Shown here piece by piece: positions 44,229 through 53,702 of a stretch of DNA of 64,000 nt. Position 1 is the stretch's first letter. Each line of letters starts with the position of its first letter. Both the position numbers and the translations under genes were made by a program. The stretch is from Chryseobacterium sp. R2A-55 (GTDB lineage Bacteria > Bacteroidota > Bacteroidia > Flavobacteriales > Weeksellaceae). The notes under the pieces are model-generated. The model was not told the origin of the DNA, ran no database searches, and saw only the letters and a list, made by a program, of their open reading frames with translations. Where the stretch lies: contig NZ_JACBFP010000001.1 in the NCBI RefSeq assembly GCF_021401085.1, positions 62,001 to 126,000 on the forward strand. Reading direction: 5' to 3'.

Positions 44229-44375
44229 TTTTTTGTCTAAAGTTTAAAGTTTCAGGTTTAAAGCTGTTTGATATAATTTGATTTTTTTTGAAGCCTGTCT
44301 GCCGACAGGTAGATTTAAAGTTTGAAGTTTGAAGTTTTAGGTCCATCTGCGGACATCTAATTTTAAAAATCCCTC
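44229..44375. repeat. AT-rich repeat region with hairpin CCTGTC-n4-GACAGG (copy 2)
   Basis: The stretch contains several copies of AGTTTAAAG/AGTTTGAAG-like units (for example 44320-44338) and the hairpin CCTGTCTGCCGACAGG at 44294-44309. A degenerate copy, TCTGCGGACATC, follows near 44348. It resembles low-complexity flavobacterial intergenic repeats. No gene is visible in it. Confidence 0.5.
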
Positions 44376-44424
44376 CAAAATAAATTCCTCTCTGGTCTGT
44401 GCTCTTTCCTTTTTTCTCAATGTT

Positions 44425-44886
44425 CTATGTCCTCAAATTCAGCTCCATCTTGATATTACCTCTTTCATAGGGAACTTCTCCCAACGAAACTTCGCGGAAA
44501 CCAAATTTCTCATACATCGTCAAAGCGGGGATTAAACTTCGGTTAGAAATCAAAATCAGTTTTTTCAGTCCCAGTTTTTTAGCTTCCTCGATGCAGCGGT
44601 TCATAAATAGGCTTCCGATTCCATGGCCTTTGAAGTCTTCTGTAACTGCCATTTTCGCCACTTCGTATTCGCCCTGTTCATTTAGCAATGATGCAGTTCC
44701 CACTATTTTGTCATCGGCTTTTGCGAAGAAAATCCTTCCGCCTTTGTCCAAAATCTCAGTTTCCGGATTGGAAAGCTGATGTTCGTCAAATGGTTCTACC
44801 GCAAAATATTTTTGCAGCCATTCCACATTCAGCATTTTGAAATCATCTCGGTATTGCGGTTCAAATTCTATGATTTGAATTTCCAT
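44425..44886 (-). CDS. GNAT family N-acetyltransferase
   Basis: A 153-residue acetyl-CoA-dependent acetyltransferase fold. The acetyl-CoA motif A is KMAVTEDFKGHGIGSLFMNR (about 80-99, with the R/Q-x-x-G-x-G/A pattern as KGHGIG), followed by KLILISNRSLIPALTMYEKF in motif B. Acceptor unknown. It lies 13 bp downstream of a secreted VOC protein gene on the same strand, so they may be co-transcribed. Confidence 0.9.
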   Translation of the reverse strand: MEIQIIEFEPQYRDDFKMLNVEWLQKYFAVEPFDEHQLSNPETEILDKGGRIFFAKADDKIVGTASLLNEQGEYEVAKMAVTEDFKGHGIGSLFMNRCIEEAKKLGLKKLILISNRSLIPALTMYEKFGFREVSLGEVPYERGNIKMELNLRT

Positions 44887-44898
44887 GGGGTTTAAATT

Positions 44899-45351
44899 TT
44901 AACGGTGTTGATCAATCAGGATTGAATTTCCATCAGGATCTTTTAACAGGAGATACTCCGGTCCTTTGGTTTTTTCATCTGCTTCACGATCCAGTTTTAC
45001 ATTTTCAGATTTCAAATTTTTCTGGATTTCCCGGACGTCCGTGAATTGTTCCAAATTCCTTGCATTCTGGTCCCATCCTGGATTAAAAGTAAGGGTGTTG
45101 CCTTCGATAAAGCCTTCAAATAATCCGATCACGGTATTTCCATTTTTTAGAACCACCCATTTTTGGTCGATGTTTCCATTTTTATAAGTAAAGCCCAATT
45201 TTTGGTAAAACTCCACAGACTTTTTGATGTCCTTAACCTTTAAGCTCATAGAGAAAGCGCCCAATTCCAGATGGTTACTTTTTGGCGTTTCCGAATTTTG
45301 AGCATAGCTGAAAGCGCTGAACATCAGTAATACTACAACTATCCTGTTCAT
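44899..45351 (-). CDS. Secreted VOC-fold protein
   Basis: A 150-residue protein with a signal peptide (IVVVLLMFSAFSYAQ) and one glyoxalase/VOC domain (AFSMSLKVKDIKKSVEFYQ at the start, LLKDPDGNSILIDQH at the end). Export of a VOC domain is less common than the cytoplasmic form. No metal-ligand set can be assigned safely. It lies 6 bp downstream of another secreted-protein gene. Confidence 0.85.
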   Translation of the reverse strand: MNRIVVVLLMFSAFSYAQNSETPKSNHLELGAFSMSLKVKDIKKSVEFYQKLGFTYKNGNIDQKWVVLKNGNTVIGLFEGFIEGNTLTFNPGWDQNARNLEQFTDVREIQKNLKSENVKLDREADEKTKGPEYLLLKDPDGNSILIDQHR

Positions 45352-45357
45352 TAATAT

Positions 45358-45828
45358 TTATTCATTTTTAAGATTTGTTCGGTAAGTCAGTTTTCCATCG
45401 TAACTCGTCCAATCACCGATAAATTCAATGAACTGGCTGTCGATTTTTTCGGTTTTGCGGTCCCAATTGAAGGTGTAGATAAATTTTCCCTTCAAAGTTC
45501 CGGTGTGTTTTCCATTGGGTTCTTCGGCAAAATCATATTCGCCGAAAACCACATTTCTCTTGGTTCCGTTTTTGTATTTGGTGATCATGATTTTCCCCTC
45601 AAATTTGGAATAATTGCGGTCCACCAAAGTATAACCCGCCACAAAATACTGCTGGTCGTTTTTTTTGTCCTGCTCAGAAATATTGATTTTCATCTTCATC
45701 TCCGTTTTATTGTTGCCAATAGTTCCGGCATAAGGTTTCGAATTATTTAGCCAAACATTCTCTATATTAGGCATCTGCGAAAATGCCAGATTTCCTAACA
45801 TTAGAAAGAGAAACAGAATTTTTTTCAT
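45358..45828 (-). CDS. Secreted protein of unknown function (156 aa)
   Basis: A 156-residue protein with a clear signal peptide (ILFLFLMLGNLAFSQ), then a beta-rich domain with repeated charged strands (KMKMKINISEQDKK, KFEGKIMITKYKNG, GTLKGKFIYTFNW). I do not recognise the family. It is the first gene of a run of three same-strand genes with gaps of 6 and 12 bp (this, VOC, GNAT). Confidence 0.75.
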   Translation of the reverse strand: MKKILFLFLMLGNLAFSQMPNIENVWLNNSKPYAGTIGNNKTEMKMKINISEQDKKNDQQYFVAGYTLVDRNYSKFEGKIMITKYKNGTKRNVVFGEYDFAEEPNGKHTGTLKGKFIYTFNWDRKTEKIDSQFIEFIGDWTSYDGKLTYRTNLKNE

Positions 45829-45901
45829 AGGTTATTGTTTCAAGATGATATGTTGTTGCAGATGATTACTCTGATCAATTTCCGATGTTATTTCGGGCTT
45901 G

Positions 45902-46357
45902 CTACACTCCGAATTGGGAAAGATGATGGTTCAAATGTTTTGCGAGCATATTATTCCATTCCGCTGCGCTGAGTTTTCCAAAGGAGTGGGAAATTTTTCC
46001 GTCAAATGCTTCACTTCCCAACTGCTGGGTTTTTTGGATAAAGCCGATCAATCGTCTTTTCTCTTCCTCAAAATCCCTGTTTCCTTTGATGATAAACATA
46101 GGTCCGGTGGGAATATTTTGCCGGTACGGGATTTCGTTCACCGTTTTGGATTTCACAAAGTTCTTCAGCAGAAATCCAGCGATCATCCCAGGTTTTGGAT
46201 GTTTGGCGGGTTCATAAATCATTTCGTAGGCCACGTTCAAGTGAGCCAGAACCTGATCCACGGTCATTTTGCCCCATTTTCTTTGAGTTTCGGGAGTGAG
46301 CTTGTTGATTCGGTCGATATAGTTTTGAGCGGTTTTGGCATCGAAAACATTTTCCAT
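45902..46357 (-). CDS. DUF1569 family protein (DinB-like helical bundle)
   Basis: A 151-residue helical protein matching DUF1569: INKLTPETQRKWGKMTVDQV (about 16-35), LAHLNVAYEMIYE and the C-terminal SFGKLSAAEWNNMLAKHLNH with a histidine pair. The fold resembles the DinB/YfiT four-helix metal-binding bundle; no activity is known. It is monocistronic on the minus strand. The 430 bp upstream are gene-free except for the promoter of the next plus-strand gene. Confidence 0.82.
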   Translation of the reverse strand: MENVFDAKTAQNYIDRINKLTPETQRKWGKMTVDQVLAHLNVAYEMIYEPAKHPKPGMIAGFLLKNFVKSKTVNEIPYRQNIPTGPMFIIKGNRDFEEEKRRLIGFIQKTQQLGSEAFDGKISHSFGKLSAAEWNNMLAKHLNHHLSQFGV

Positions 46358-46786
46358 AGTTTAACTTTTTGAAGTAAAACAAAATTAAGTGTTTTTTTAA
46401 TGAAAAGCCCACTTATTTTTTAGAATCCGGGAAATCAACACCTTTTAAAACCTGATTTAAAAAAACCAAAATGGGCACAGAAGATCTATTCTTTAAATTT
46501 TTCAAAAAAAAATGAAGCAATATCTGCAATTCCATCTAAGTCTTAAATTCTTTAAATTATTGCATAAAATGCACAACACGTATTTTCATTAAACACAAAG
46601 GAATTACGCTTTATTTGACAAAAAATCAGCATATAAACAAATTTGATTTGTGATTTGGTGGTTTGGATGAATTATGTATATTTGGGAGTTGGCAGTAATT
46701 TTATTAACAATTTCACTTTCAACAGGGAAATAAGCTGAACAGACACCCTAAAACAGTAGTAAGCGTTAATTTAATTATAAAAAAAT
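46358..46786. other. Gene-free AT-rich region
   Basis: About 430 bp between divergent genes, very AT-rich, with no supportable ORF. It contains one well-formed promoter (46654-46684) for the plus-strand secreted protein. Confidence 0.5.
46654..46684 (+). promoter_or_regulatory. Complete Bacteroidota sigma-A promoter, TTTG-N19-TATATTTG
   Basis: TTTG (46654-46657) and TATATTTG (46677-46684) have a 19-bp spacer, an ideal fit to the -33/-7 consensus of this phylum. Transcription would start near 46691, giving a leader of about 95 bases to the ATG at 46787. Confidence 0.7.
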
Positions 46787-47350
46787 ATGACAAAAAAAGT
46801 AAAGTTAGCAATTGCGATTTTAGCAACTATTACAAGCATGAATCTAAATGCTCAAAAAAAAGCAACAACAAACTCTACAACACCAACTGCTGAAAGTAAG
46901 TCCACCAAACCAACAAAAAAAGAAACTATGGACTGGATTGGAGGAAAAATGAAAGAATATCTAGTCGCTCCAAGAGAGTTTGTTTCATACGATAATGGAA
47001 TATTAACTTATAAAATAGCCTCTTCAGTACCTAAACAACTTGGAGCAGGAAGAATAGAGGTAATTTATGTAAATACTTTGGACTTGAATAAACTTACAGG
47101 TATGAGCGAAGAATATGCTTCCGATTTTTATATTTATGGGAAAAATTTACTTAAAGTTAATTGGACAGTTAATGGAAAACCCGATAATCAAAGTGACGAA
47201 TATGTATCAATTAGTGGTCCGAATTATAATGATTACCCTGCTCCGTTTGGATTTAAAATGGATAAAATTTTAGTAGAGAGATTGAGAAAAGCATTTGCCA
47301 CACTAATGGAGTATAATTCAACACAAAAAGAAGCTGACGAAAAGTTTTAA
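46787..47350 (+). CDS. Secreted protein of unknown function (187 aa)
   Basis: A 187-residue protein with a signal peptide (AIAILATITSMNLNAQ), a Thr/Ser/Lys-rich linker (about 24-45) and one globular domain (ETMDWIGGKMKEYLVAPREF to LRKAFATLMEYNSTQKE). It does not match a family I know. Codon use is more AT-rich than in its neighbours, so it may be a recent acquisition. A complete promoter lies upstream and a terminator about 100 bp downstream. Confidence 0.7.
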   Translation: MTKKVKLAIAILATITSMNLNAQKKATTNSTTPTAESKSTKPTKKETMDWIGGKMKEYLVAPREFVSYDNGILTYKIASSVPKQLGAGRIEVIYVNTLDLNKLTGMSEEYASDFYIYGKNLLKVNWTVNGKPDNQSDEYVSISGPNYNDYPAPFGFKMDKILVERLRKAFATLMEYNSTQKEADEKF

Positions 47351-47448
47351 TTTTCATAATTTATGGAAAGGAAAACTTCTGGCCACAAGCGTACCCACTG
47401 CACAACCACTATTTCCTTTCAGTAAATTTCCAAACTGCATGAAAACCC

Positions 47449-47481
47449 ACCTCTTTCAAAGTAATTTAAAGAGGTTTTTTT
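47449..47481 (+). terminator. Terminator of the secreted protein gene
   Basis: ACCTCTTT (47449-47456) pairs with AAAGAGGT (47468-47475), followed by seven T. Confidence 0.8.
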
Positions 47482-47660
47482 GTGGGGTAAAGTTGGTGCG
47501 GACTTTTCTGTATCTTAAACCGAAGTTATATTAGCAAATGTTCATTTTCTACTTTTCAGACATTCAAAAATGGAAGCTGGAAAAATAGCAGCAAAATTGA
47601 AAGTTCTAAATTCAACCAATTTAATAACGGTTGAGCATTTTCCTTAAAAACCCTTTCCAC

Positions 47661-47697
47661 ACAAAAAAATCCGTTCCAAAACTCGTTGAAACGGATT
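47661..47697 (-). terminator. Terminator of the alpha-2-macroglobulin-like gene
   Basis: AATCCGTT and AACGGATT form the stem (47669-47697), and the minus-strand transcript continues into six or more U. It starts 27 bp after the stop codon. Confidence 0.8.
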
Positions 47698-47723
47698 CTT
47701 TATTTTTAACTCCGGCAAAGAAA

Positions 47724-50700
47724 TTACTCCGAAATCGTCACCTTTGTTCCGTTCGTATGCGCATTCATCTGCGGAGCATAATAATTCTGCAAAATCGCAA
47801 TTCCATTGCTGAATATTCCAGATGCGTTGCAAATGTAATCGTACTCGAAGACATATTTTCCTTTCGGCATTTGCTGGATGTAGAAATTCATGGAAGCGTC
47901 TTTCGTGGATTGGTAATACCCCAAGTTATTTTTCCACTGATAACCGGAAATCACATCCAATGGTTCGAAACCTGCTGCCCGCATATCTTTCAGATGGATG
48001 AATTCCATATTCCGATCGGTATTCAGAATCATTCTCACGGTCACTTTGTCGCCCACTTTTAAGGGGAAGTTTTCGGTGATTTTGATCAGTTCCTCCCCGT
48101 TTGTGGTTTTCACTTTTTTATACAGTTCTTTGGTGATTGAAATGTAATTTTCAGAAGATTTTATTTTATCCAAATTCTCATAATATTGCCAGAACAAGCC
48201 GCCCTGGACAATTCCCGGACTGTTTTTTTTCACGGTGATTGTCGCTAAATCTTTGTTGATTTTTTCTTCTTTCAAAGTTTGTTTCAGATACCCAGTTGCT
48301 TGCGTTTGTGGTTGCAGGGATTTTCCGCCCCAGGAAATTTCGGCTTTATCGCTTTCGTTTCCAGTCCAGGATTTTCCGGAATTTAAAATCGTGAAAATCA
48401 CTTCCGCTGTTCCGCGCGAAGTTCCCCAGGAATTGACTTCCTTCTGAGTAATGAGCCAGATTTTCATTTCCTCAATCATTGCCGTTTCATTAGGAGTCAA
48501 TTGATTAAAAGCCTCCAAAGCTCCTGCATGATTTACGGTTTTTGAAGAATACCATCCCCAATCGTCCAGGTTTTGTTTCCAATACATTCCCTGAGTTTTG
48601 CTTTCCGTAGAGGTTTCCTTCAAATACGTCAGGAATTTTTTTGAAACCTCTTTTAATCCGTAATCATCAAATAAAATCGCCAGTCGGTGCAGTCCGTAGA
48701 ACGTGAAATCAGTGATCTTTTCTGTCTTCGCTTTAGCAATTACTGCATTTTTGAGCGCAGTTCCTTTCTGTCTTAAAGGATACTCTTTTTCCCAATAATT
48801 TCGGGTATCCAGGTAATCTAAAACATAATTATTTACTACGTATTTCTTATCAATTTCTCCGTATTTGTAAACTTCTGAATCAACATAGCTGATCAGTTTA
48901 GAAACCATGTCTTTCTGTTCCGAACTTTGATCATCTGCCCAATTTCCTTTCAGCCATCTATTGATTCTGCCTAAATTTTTCAGGATATACAGCGATGTGT
49001 GATACGAACTCGGATAACCTTGATACCAGGAAAATCCGCCATCCGGATTTTGCAGCTTTTTCAGCTCGTCCCAGTCGGTGCTGATGGAATTTCGCATCGT
49101 GTTCGCATCAAACAATCTCGCCAGTTTGCGCATTTGCTCCTCCTCATTTTTACTTTCCAAAACCCACGGCGTTTCTTCCAACAGCAGTTGTTTCAGTTCC
49201 TGATTTTTTTCCAGATTGGAAGTCAGCAAACCTTTGCTTTGGTATTCGTCAAAAACGGTTTTCAGTTTCGGATTCGCTTTAAAGATTTCCGATGCCAAAA
49301 CATCTGCAAACCATTTGTTGAAGACCACATCCGCAGAACCATGGGTGTCGTTTTTCAAGGTTGGCAAAGCAAAGATTATTTCCCAAATCGGATTCGTCGT
49401 CAGTTCCAAAGTATTGGAAAAATTAGTTGCCGTGGTAGAAGTATTTTTCGCCAGATTTTCCAGCACGAAGGTTTTGGTTTCGCCTTCCTTCACAAAAACC
49501 GGAACGGCATCTGTAACCAACATCCTGTTCGGTAAAACCGCTATTGCTGTTTGTTCTCCATCCGAGAAATCACCGGCTTTGGCCACGATTTTCAGGATGA
49601 TGGAAGAAACATTATTCGGAACTTTCAATTTCCAGTTCACTGCTGCGTTTCCATTTTCTTCTAAATTAAATGTTTTCTGAATATCATTTAAATTAAATTT
49701 CCCTGAAATATCGTCATTGGTAAAAGCATCCAAAATCTGCAGTTGCGCTACTCCATTCAGTTTTTTATTCACCAGACTCGAAATTTTCGACTGCAGATTC
49801 AGTTCATCGCCTTCGCGCAAAAATCTCGGGTAATTGGGCGTTACCGAGAACTCTTTCTGGGTAACCACTTCTTTTTCCAAAACTGCAGCTCTTGCATCTT
49901 TGGTGTGTGCCAGAAACATCACTTTCCATTTCGTCAATGCTTCCGGAGAAGTAAATTCAAAATTCACATTTCCCTCTTTATCGGTTAAAAGATTTGGGTA
50001 GAAAAACGCGGTTTCGTTCAGGTTTTGGCGTACTGGAATTTTTTCTAAATCTTCAGTTTTCTTTCTGGCTAATCCTCCAATTATTGCAACTGCTTCAATA
50101 TCTCGACTTTTACTAATTGTATCCCTTGTGATTTTCAAACCCGCAACTCTTCCTTCCAGTTTGTTTTCTGGCATTGATGAAGGCATAGAACTAAGTCCAC
50201 GAACAATAATTCGATTTTCGTAAATTCCTCCGGTAAACCAATTAAACTGCGGAAATCTGATCCACTTCTGATTGAAATATTCAGCTCTTTTATCGTAAGA
50301 TTTCTGCTCCAGATTCTCATTAATCCCATAAGAATTCATGATGAAATATTTTTGATACAATTTTTGCCAGGAATATTGATTTACAGCAAAATTGTCCAAA
50401 GATTTGTCATACATATTCGCCAAAACTTCGGCGTTGATTTTTTCTTTTTCATCACCTAAAACTTTCACCGTCCATTTTTCTTTTTGGCCGGGTTGCAATT
50501 TATCGCGGAAAGTCACTGTTTCTATGCGCAATGGTTTTTTGTCAGATTCTATTTTCAGATTCACCGATTCGGTTTTCACGTCATTAAACGCTACTAATTG
50601 GAACTGAACGTTGATTTGGTCAATGCTTTCATCTTTCGGAAACGCCACTTCATATTCTAAAACCCCGTTTTTAAGCGATTTTTGTTCCGTCACTGTTTCA

Positions 50701-53567
50701 CCTTTTCCATTCTGAAGATAAACATTCAGCAAAGCGTTTGGCACTGCGGAATACACATAGATTTTCGCCTTTTCATTGCGCTGAAATTCCGCTTTTGACT
50801 GGATTACTTTTAAGAAAGGTTTCTGGGAATGTGCCAAAGATTTTCTATCATAAACTTCAAATGTTTTTTCCGTTCTTATCGTATCTTTTCCTTCGATATT
50901 AAAGAGTTCCAGTCTGTATCTGCCGGCGGAAAGCTTGCCTAAATCGAGAGATTCCTCATTGTTCTGAGATTCCGTAATGACTTTTTCAACCCGTTCCTCT
51001 TTTTCCTTTTTGTCAAAGTAATCATGCGGAAATTTTTGAATAAATTCTGCTTTCGAAAATTTCGGCAAATCCTGAATTTCACGTTCAAAATTGGTTCTGA
51101 AGATCCTTTCACCGGAACTCAGTTTCGACAATTTCACTTGGTAGAATTTCTTTAAATTCTGGTCGTTGTAATTTTTGGTTTCCACCTTTAATTTTAAAGG
51201 TTCATCCGTGAAAGTGTCTTTAATGTCGTCGGTTTTGATGTAATGCGAAACCGATGCGACTCTCACGCTTTCCGTGGCAGACTGCGTTTCGCCGTTGATG
51301 TCGGTCACCGAAGCATTTATTTCATATTGATCCACCTGAATTCCGGATAAAGTCTCGTCTTTTTCCAAATCAATTTTGATGACGAACTCACCTTTTTCAT
51401 TGGTTTTCACTTCACCTAAAATCGAGTTCTCGTTGTCATTTGAGCGTGGATATCCCCAAAAATACCTCCATCGGATATCCTGTTTCTTAATCTCATAATT
51501 CACGGTTGCATTGCTTAGAGAAACTCCGGAAAACATGATTGCTTTTCCTTTCATTTCAATGGTTTGTCCGTATTTGTACTCGTCTTTTATCGGCTCAAAA
51601 GTCACTTCGAATTTCGGTCGTTTGTATTCTTCAACCTGGAAATATTTACTTCCTTCAATGGCGAAGTCCGATTTTTCATCATCGCTGTCAACTTCAATAC
51701 TAAATTGACCATTCAATTTTCCCGGTGGAATTGTAAAACTCCCATGAACAGAACCAAAATCATTAGTTGTCAATTGTTGTCTGCTGATTTCTTTGCCATT
51801 CACATCATTCAGAACTACATTTAATTTAGACTTTGGAACCACGTTTTCTGTTTGGGTTTTTCCACCAAAAGCAGTGGCAATCACTTTGAAGTAAACGATT
51901 TGTCCAGGTCGGTAAATCGCTCGGTCCAGGTAAATCTGGGCTTGCTCACGATCTGCAATTTTGTTTTCGCCAAAATAATTATTTCCATAAACCTGAATCA
52001 AATTAAAATCGTTGGTTTTCGGTTGCTGAACTAGATAATAGCGGTAATAATCGTTGTCTTTAGAAACTTTAAATTTAAAATTCGCCGTTTTGTCGGAAGC
52101 AGAATTGTATGTATTCATAGAAGTTCCACGGGAATATTCAAAAATTTTCAATGGTTCATCCGAAATGTAAATTCCGTTTTCTCGGCTCACGATTTTCAGC
52201 TGATTATCAATGGATTTGCGGTCATCTTTTTTCTCGTAAATCAATCTGGAATGGGTAGAAATAAAATAAAAATTGTTCTGAATCGAATTATCCACCACAT
52301 ATTCCGCCAAATAAATTCCGGAAGGAAGCGGTTTTATCTCCAAAGAAGTGGTGTGGTTTCTATAATCTTTCAAATCCTGAAGTTCAAAGGATTCCTTTCT
52401 CACCAAAGATTTTTTCACCGCGGAAAAAGCATTCTTATCATAAGAATTGGAAACATATTTCAGGAAATTCAGCACATTATCTTTTACTTCATATATATTT
52501 AATGAAAATTGAGCCACATTTTTCGCCTCGGCAACCAAATGAATCGGAAGATTTGCCTGGGTATGCGATTCAAATTTTATCGTCAAAACAGGCTGTATTA
52601 TTTCATTCTCTTTATTTTTTATGTTGTTCAAAAAAGTGGATTTTGGGAAATCTCTTTTTGCAATTTCTGCCCAATTTATCGCTTCTCTATTTTTCTGTTC
52701 TGCGGTGAGCAAATCCATTATTTCAGCGGCAATTTGAACTTTGTAATCGCCTTCTGTTGATGATCGATAAAGATTTTGAAGCTGAGGAATTTTCTCCTTA
52801 CAACGGGAAAATTCACAGTGATTATTCAGTTTCTGATGCTGAAAATAAAGTTGAGAATTTCCTGTATTTTTTGCAATTAGGTCGTCATAAATCTGATCGA
52901 TTCTTGACTGATTTTCTTTTCTTTCATTCGGTGTAAAAAAATTGTCGTTTTTCAAAAACTCCGTTTGCTTCACGGCGTTCCAATCAAATAAAGTCGGGAA
53001 ATATCCGAAATCGCCTCCACCTTCGAAAATCGCTTTGTATTTAGCCAGCTGAATCTTCTGTAAATCTGCTTTCTTCACTTCCAGATTTGAAAAATGTCTG
53101 GCTAAATAATTCTTGAAATCCAGTTTGCTCCAGGTTTCAATCTGTGCAAAATCCTGATTATTGAGATTGGTTCTTTGGTTGATCTCCCATTGATTTTGAC
53201 GGTAATAACCTATGAAAAATTCGCCCAAAAGAACGTCATAAACTAACTTTTGTTCCCCTTTCAACTGATTTCTGAAAGTGGAAAGTTTGGTGAAAAACTG
53301 CGTCGAAGAATCGTTTTTTTCATCATCTGTGGTTTGGTTCACAATGCTGAATTCCGCTTTCAGCGAGCGTATCAGCTGATTCGCATTGTCATCTTTCATG
53401 GCTTGTTTCTGGATTTCTAAAATAATGGGAAGATTCGATTTGAATTTCCCGGTTTTATAATTTTCGGCTACTTTATTCCATTGATCGTCGTAATATTTTT
53501 GCCCAAAAAGTGGCGTGAACATAATCAGCAAAAGGAAAATCGTAAAAATGGAGGTGGTTTTTTTCAT
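47724..53567 (-). CDS. Alpha-2-macroglobulin-like protein without thioester, with a TonB-plug-like segment
   Basis: A 1947-residue exported protein (signal IFLLLIMFTPLFGQ, no lipobox). The N-terminal about 330 residues are helical. MG-type beta domains follow: the MG2-like QAQIYLDRAIYRPGQIVYFK (about 550-570) and carboxypeptidase-regulatory-like folds. The A2M region reads FFYPNLLTDKEGNVNFEFTS and PNYPRFLREGDELNL, then the helical TED-like domain (NPDGGFSWYQGYPSSYHTS). The thioester motif CxEQ is missing: the expected site reads KNDTHGSADVVFNKWF. An unusual insert near residues 1112-1145 (IIVRGLSSMPSSMPENKLEG, then RVAGLKI) resembles the plug of SusC/TonB receptors. No pbpC partner is adjacent. 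Probably an envelope defence or protease-trap relative; function inferred. Confidence 0.88.
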   Translation of the reverse strand: MKKTTSIFTIFLLLIMFTPLFGQKYYDDQWNKVAENYKTGKFKSNLPIILEIQKQAMKDDNANQLIRSLKAEFSIVNQTTDDEKNDSSTQFFTKLSTFRNQLKGEQKLVYDVLLGEFFIGYYRQNQWEINQRTNLNNQDFAQIETWSKLDFKNYLARHFSNLEVKKADLQKIQLAKYKAIFEGGGDFGYFPTLFDWNAVKQTEFLKNDNFFTPNERKENQSRIDQIYDDLIAKNTGNSQLYFQHQKLNNHCEFSRCKEKIPQLQNLYRSSTEGDYKVQIAAEIMDLLTAEQKNREAINWAEIAKRDFPKSTFLNNIKNKENEIIQPVLTIKFESHTQANLPIHLVAEAKNVAQFSLNIYEVKDNVLNFLKYVSNSYDKNAFSAVKKSLVRKESFELQDLKDYRNHTTSLEIKPLPSGIYLAEYVVDNSIQNNFYFISTHSRLIYEKKDDRKSIDNQLKIVSRENGIYISDEPLKIFEYSRGTSMNTYNSASDKTANFKFKVSKDNDYYRYYLVQQPKTNDFNLIQVYGNNYFGENKIADREQAQIYLDRAIYRPGQIVYFKVIATAFGGKTQTENVVPKSKLNVVLNDVNGKEISRQQLTTNDFGSVHGSFTIPPGKLNGQFSIEVDSDDEKSDFAIEGSKYFQVEEYKRPKFEVTFEPIKDEYKYGQTIEMKGKAIMFSGVSLSNATVNYEIKKQDIRWRYFWGYPRSNDNENSILGEVKTNEKGEFVIKIDLEKDETLSGIQVDQYEINASVTDINGETQSATESVRVASVSHYIKTDDIKDTFTDEPLKLKVETKNYNDQNLKKFYQVKLSKLSSGERIFRTNFEREIQDLPKFSKAEFIQKFPHDYFDKKEKEERVEKVITESQNNEESLDLGKLSAGRYRLELFNIEGKDTIRTEKTFEVYDRKSLAHSQKPFLKVIQSKAEFQRNEKAKIYVYSAVPNALLNVYLQNGKGETVTEQKSLKNGVLEYEVAFPKDESIDQINVQFQLVAFNDVKTESVNLKIESDKKPLRIETVTFRDKLQPGQKEKWTVKVLGDEKEKINAEVLANMYDKSLDNFAVNQYSWQKLYQKYFIMNSYGINENLEQKSYDKRAEYFNQKWIRFPQFNWFTGGIYENRIIVRGLSSMPSSMPENKLEGRVAGLKITRDTISKSRDIEAVAIIGGLARKKTEDLEKIPVRQNLNETAFFYPNLLTDKEGNVNFEFTSPEALTKWKVMFLAHTKDARAAVLEKEVVTQKEFSVTPNYPRFLREGDELNLQSKISSLVNKKLNGVAQLQILDAFTNDDISGKFNLNDIQKTFNLEENGNAAVNWKLKVPNNVSSIILKIVAKAGDFSDGEQTAIAVLPNRMLVTDAVPVFVKEGETKTFVLENLAKNTSTTATNFSNTLELTTNPIWEIIFALPTLKNDTHGSADVVFNKWFADVLASEIFKANPKLKTVFDEYQSKGLLTSNLEKNQELKQLLLEETPWVLESKNEEEQMRKLARLFDANTMRNSISTDWDELKKLQNPDGGFSWYQGYPSSYHTSLYILKNLGRINRWLKGNWADDQSSEQKDMVSKLISYVDSEVYKYGEIDKKYVVNNYVLDYLDTRNYWEKEYPLRQKGTALKNAVIAKAKTEKITDFTFYGLHRLAILFDDYGLKEVSKKFLTYLKETSTESKTQGMYWKQNLDDWGWYSSKTVNHAGALEAFNQLTPNETAMIEEMKIWLITQKEVNSWGTSRGTAEVIFTILNSGKSWTGNESDKAEISWGGKSLQPQTQATGYLKQTLKEEKINKDLATITVKKNSPGIVQGGLFWQYYENLDKIKSSENYISITKELYKKVKTTNGEELIKITENFPLKVGDKVTVRMILNTDRNMEFIHLKDMRAAGFEPLDVISGYQWKNNLGYYQSTKDASMNFYIQQMPKGKYVFEYDYICNASGIFSNGIAILQNYYAPQMNAHTNGTKVTISE

Positions 53568-53689
53568 ATAAATTTTTCTATAACTGGGAGAGAGGTATTC
53601 AATTGCGATTAAAAATCCGGCGGTTTCTCGCTTGATGCGTGATAAAGCGCATATCTACAACTGATGTGATATTGAATTTTGAAAATGGT

Positions 53690-53697
53690 TAAATTTG
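53690..53697 (+). promoter_or_regulatory. -7 box (TAAATTTG) close to the UbiA-like gene start
   Basis: TAAATTTG ends 5 bp before ATG 53703, supporting that start over the upstream one at 53679 and suggesting a leaderless transcript. A TTG lies 15 bp upstream, short for a -33 element. Confidence 0.45.
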
Positions 53698-53702
53698 CAT
53701 TA

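Larger units (their letters stand above)
47351..47723. other. Gene-free region between convergent genes, two terminators
   Basis: 373 bp with no supportable ORF. The plus-strand terminator lies at 47449-47481 and the minus-strand one at 47661-47697; the middle 180 bp show no recognisable element. Confidence 0.5.
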
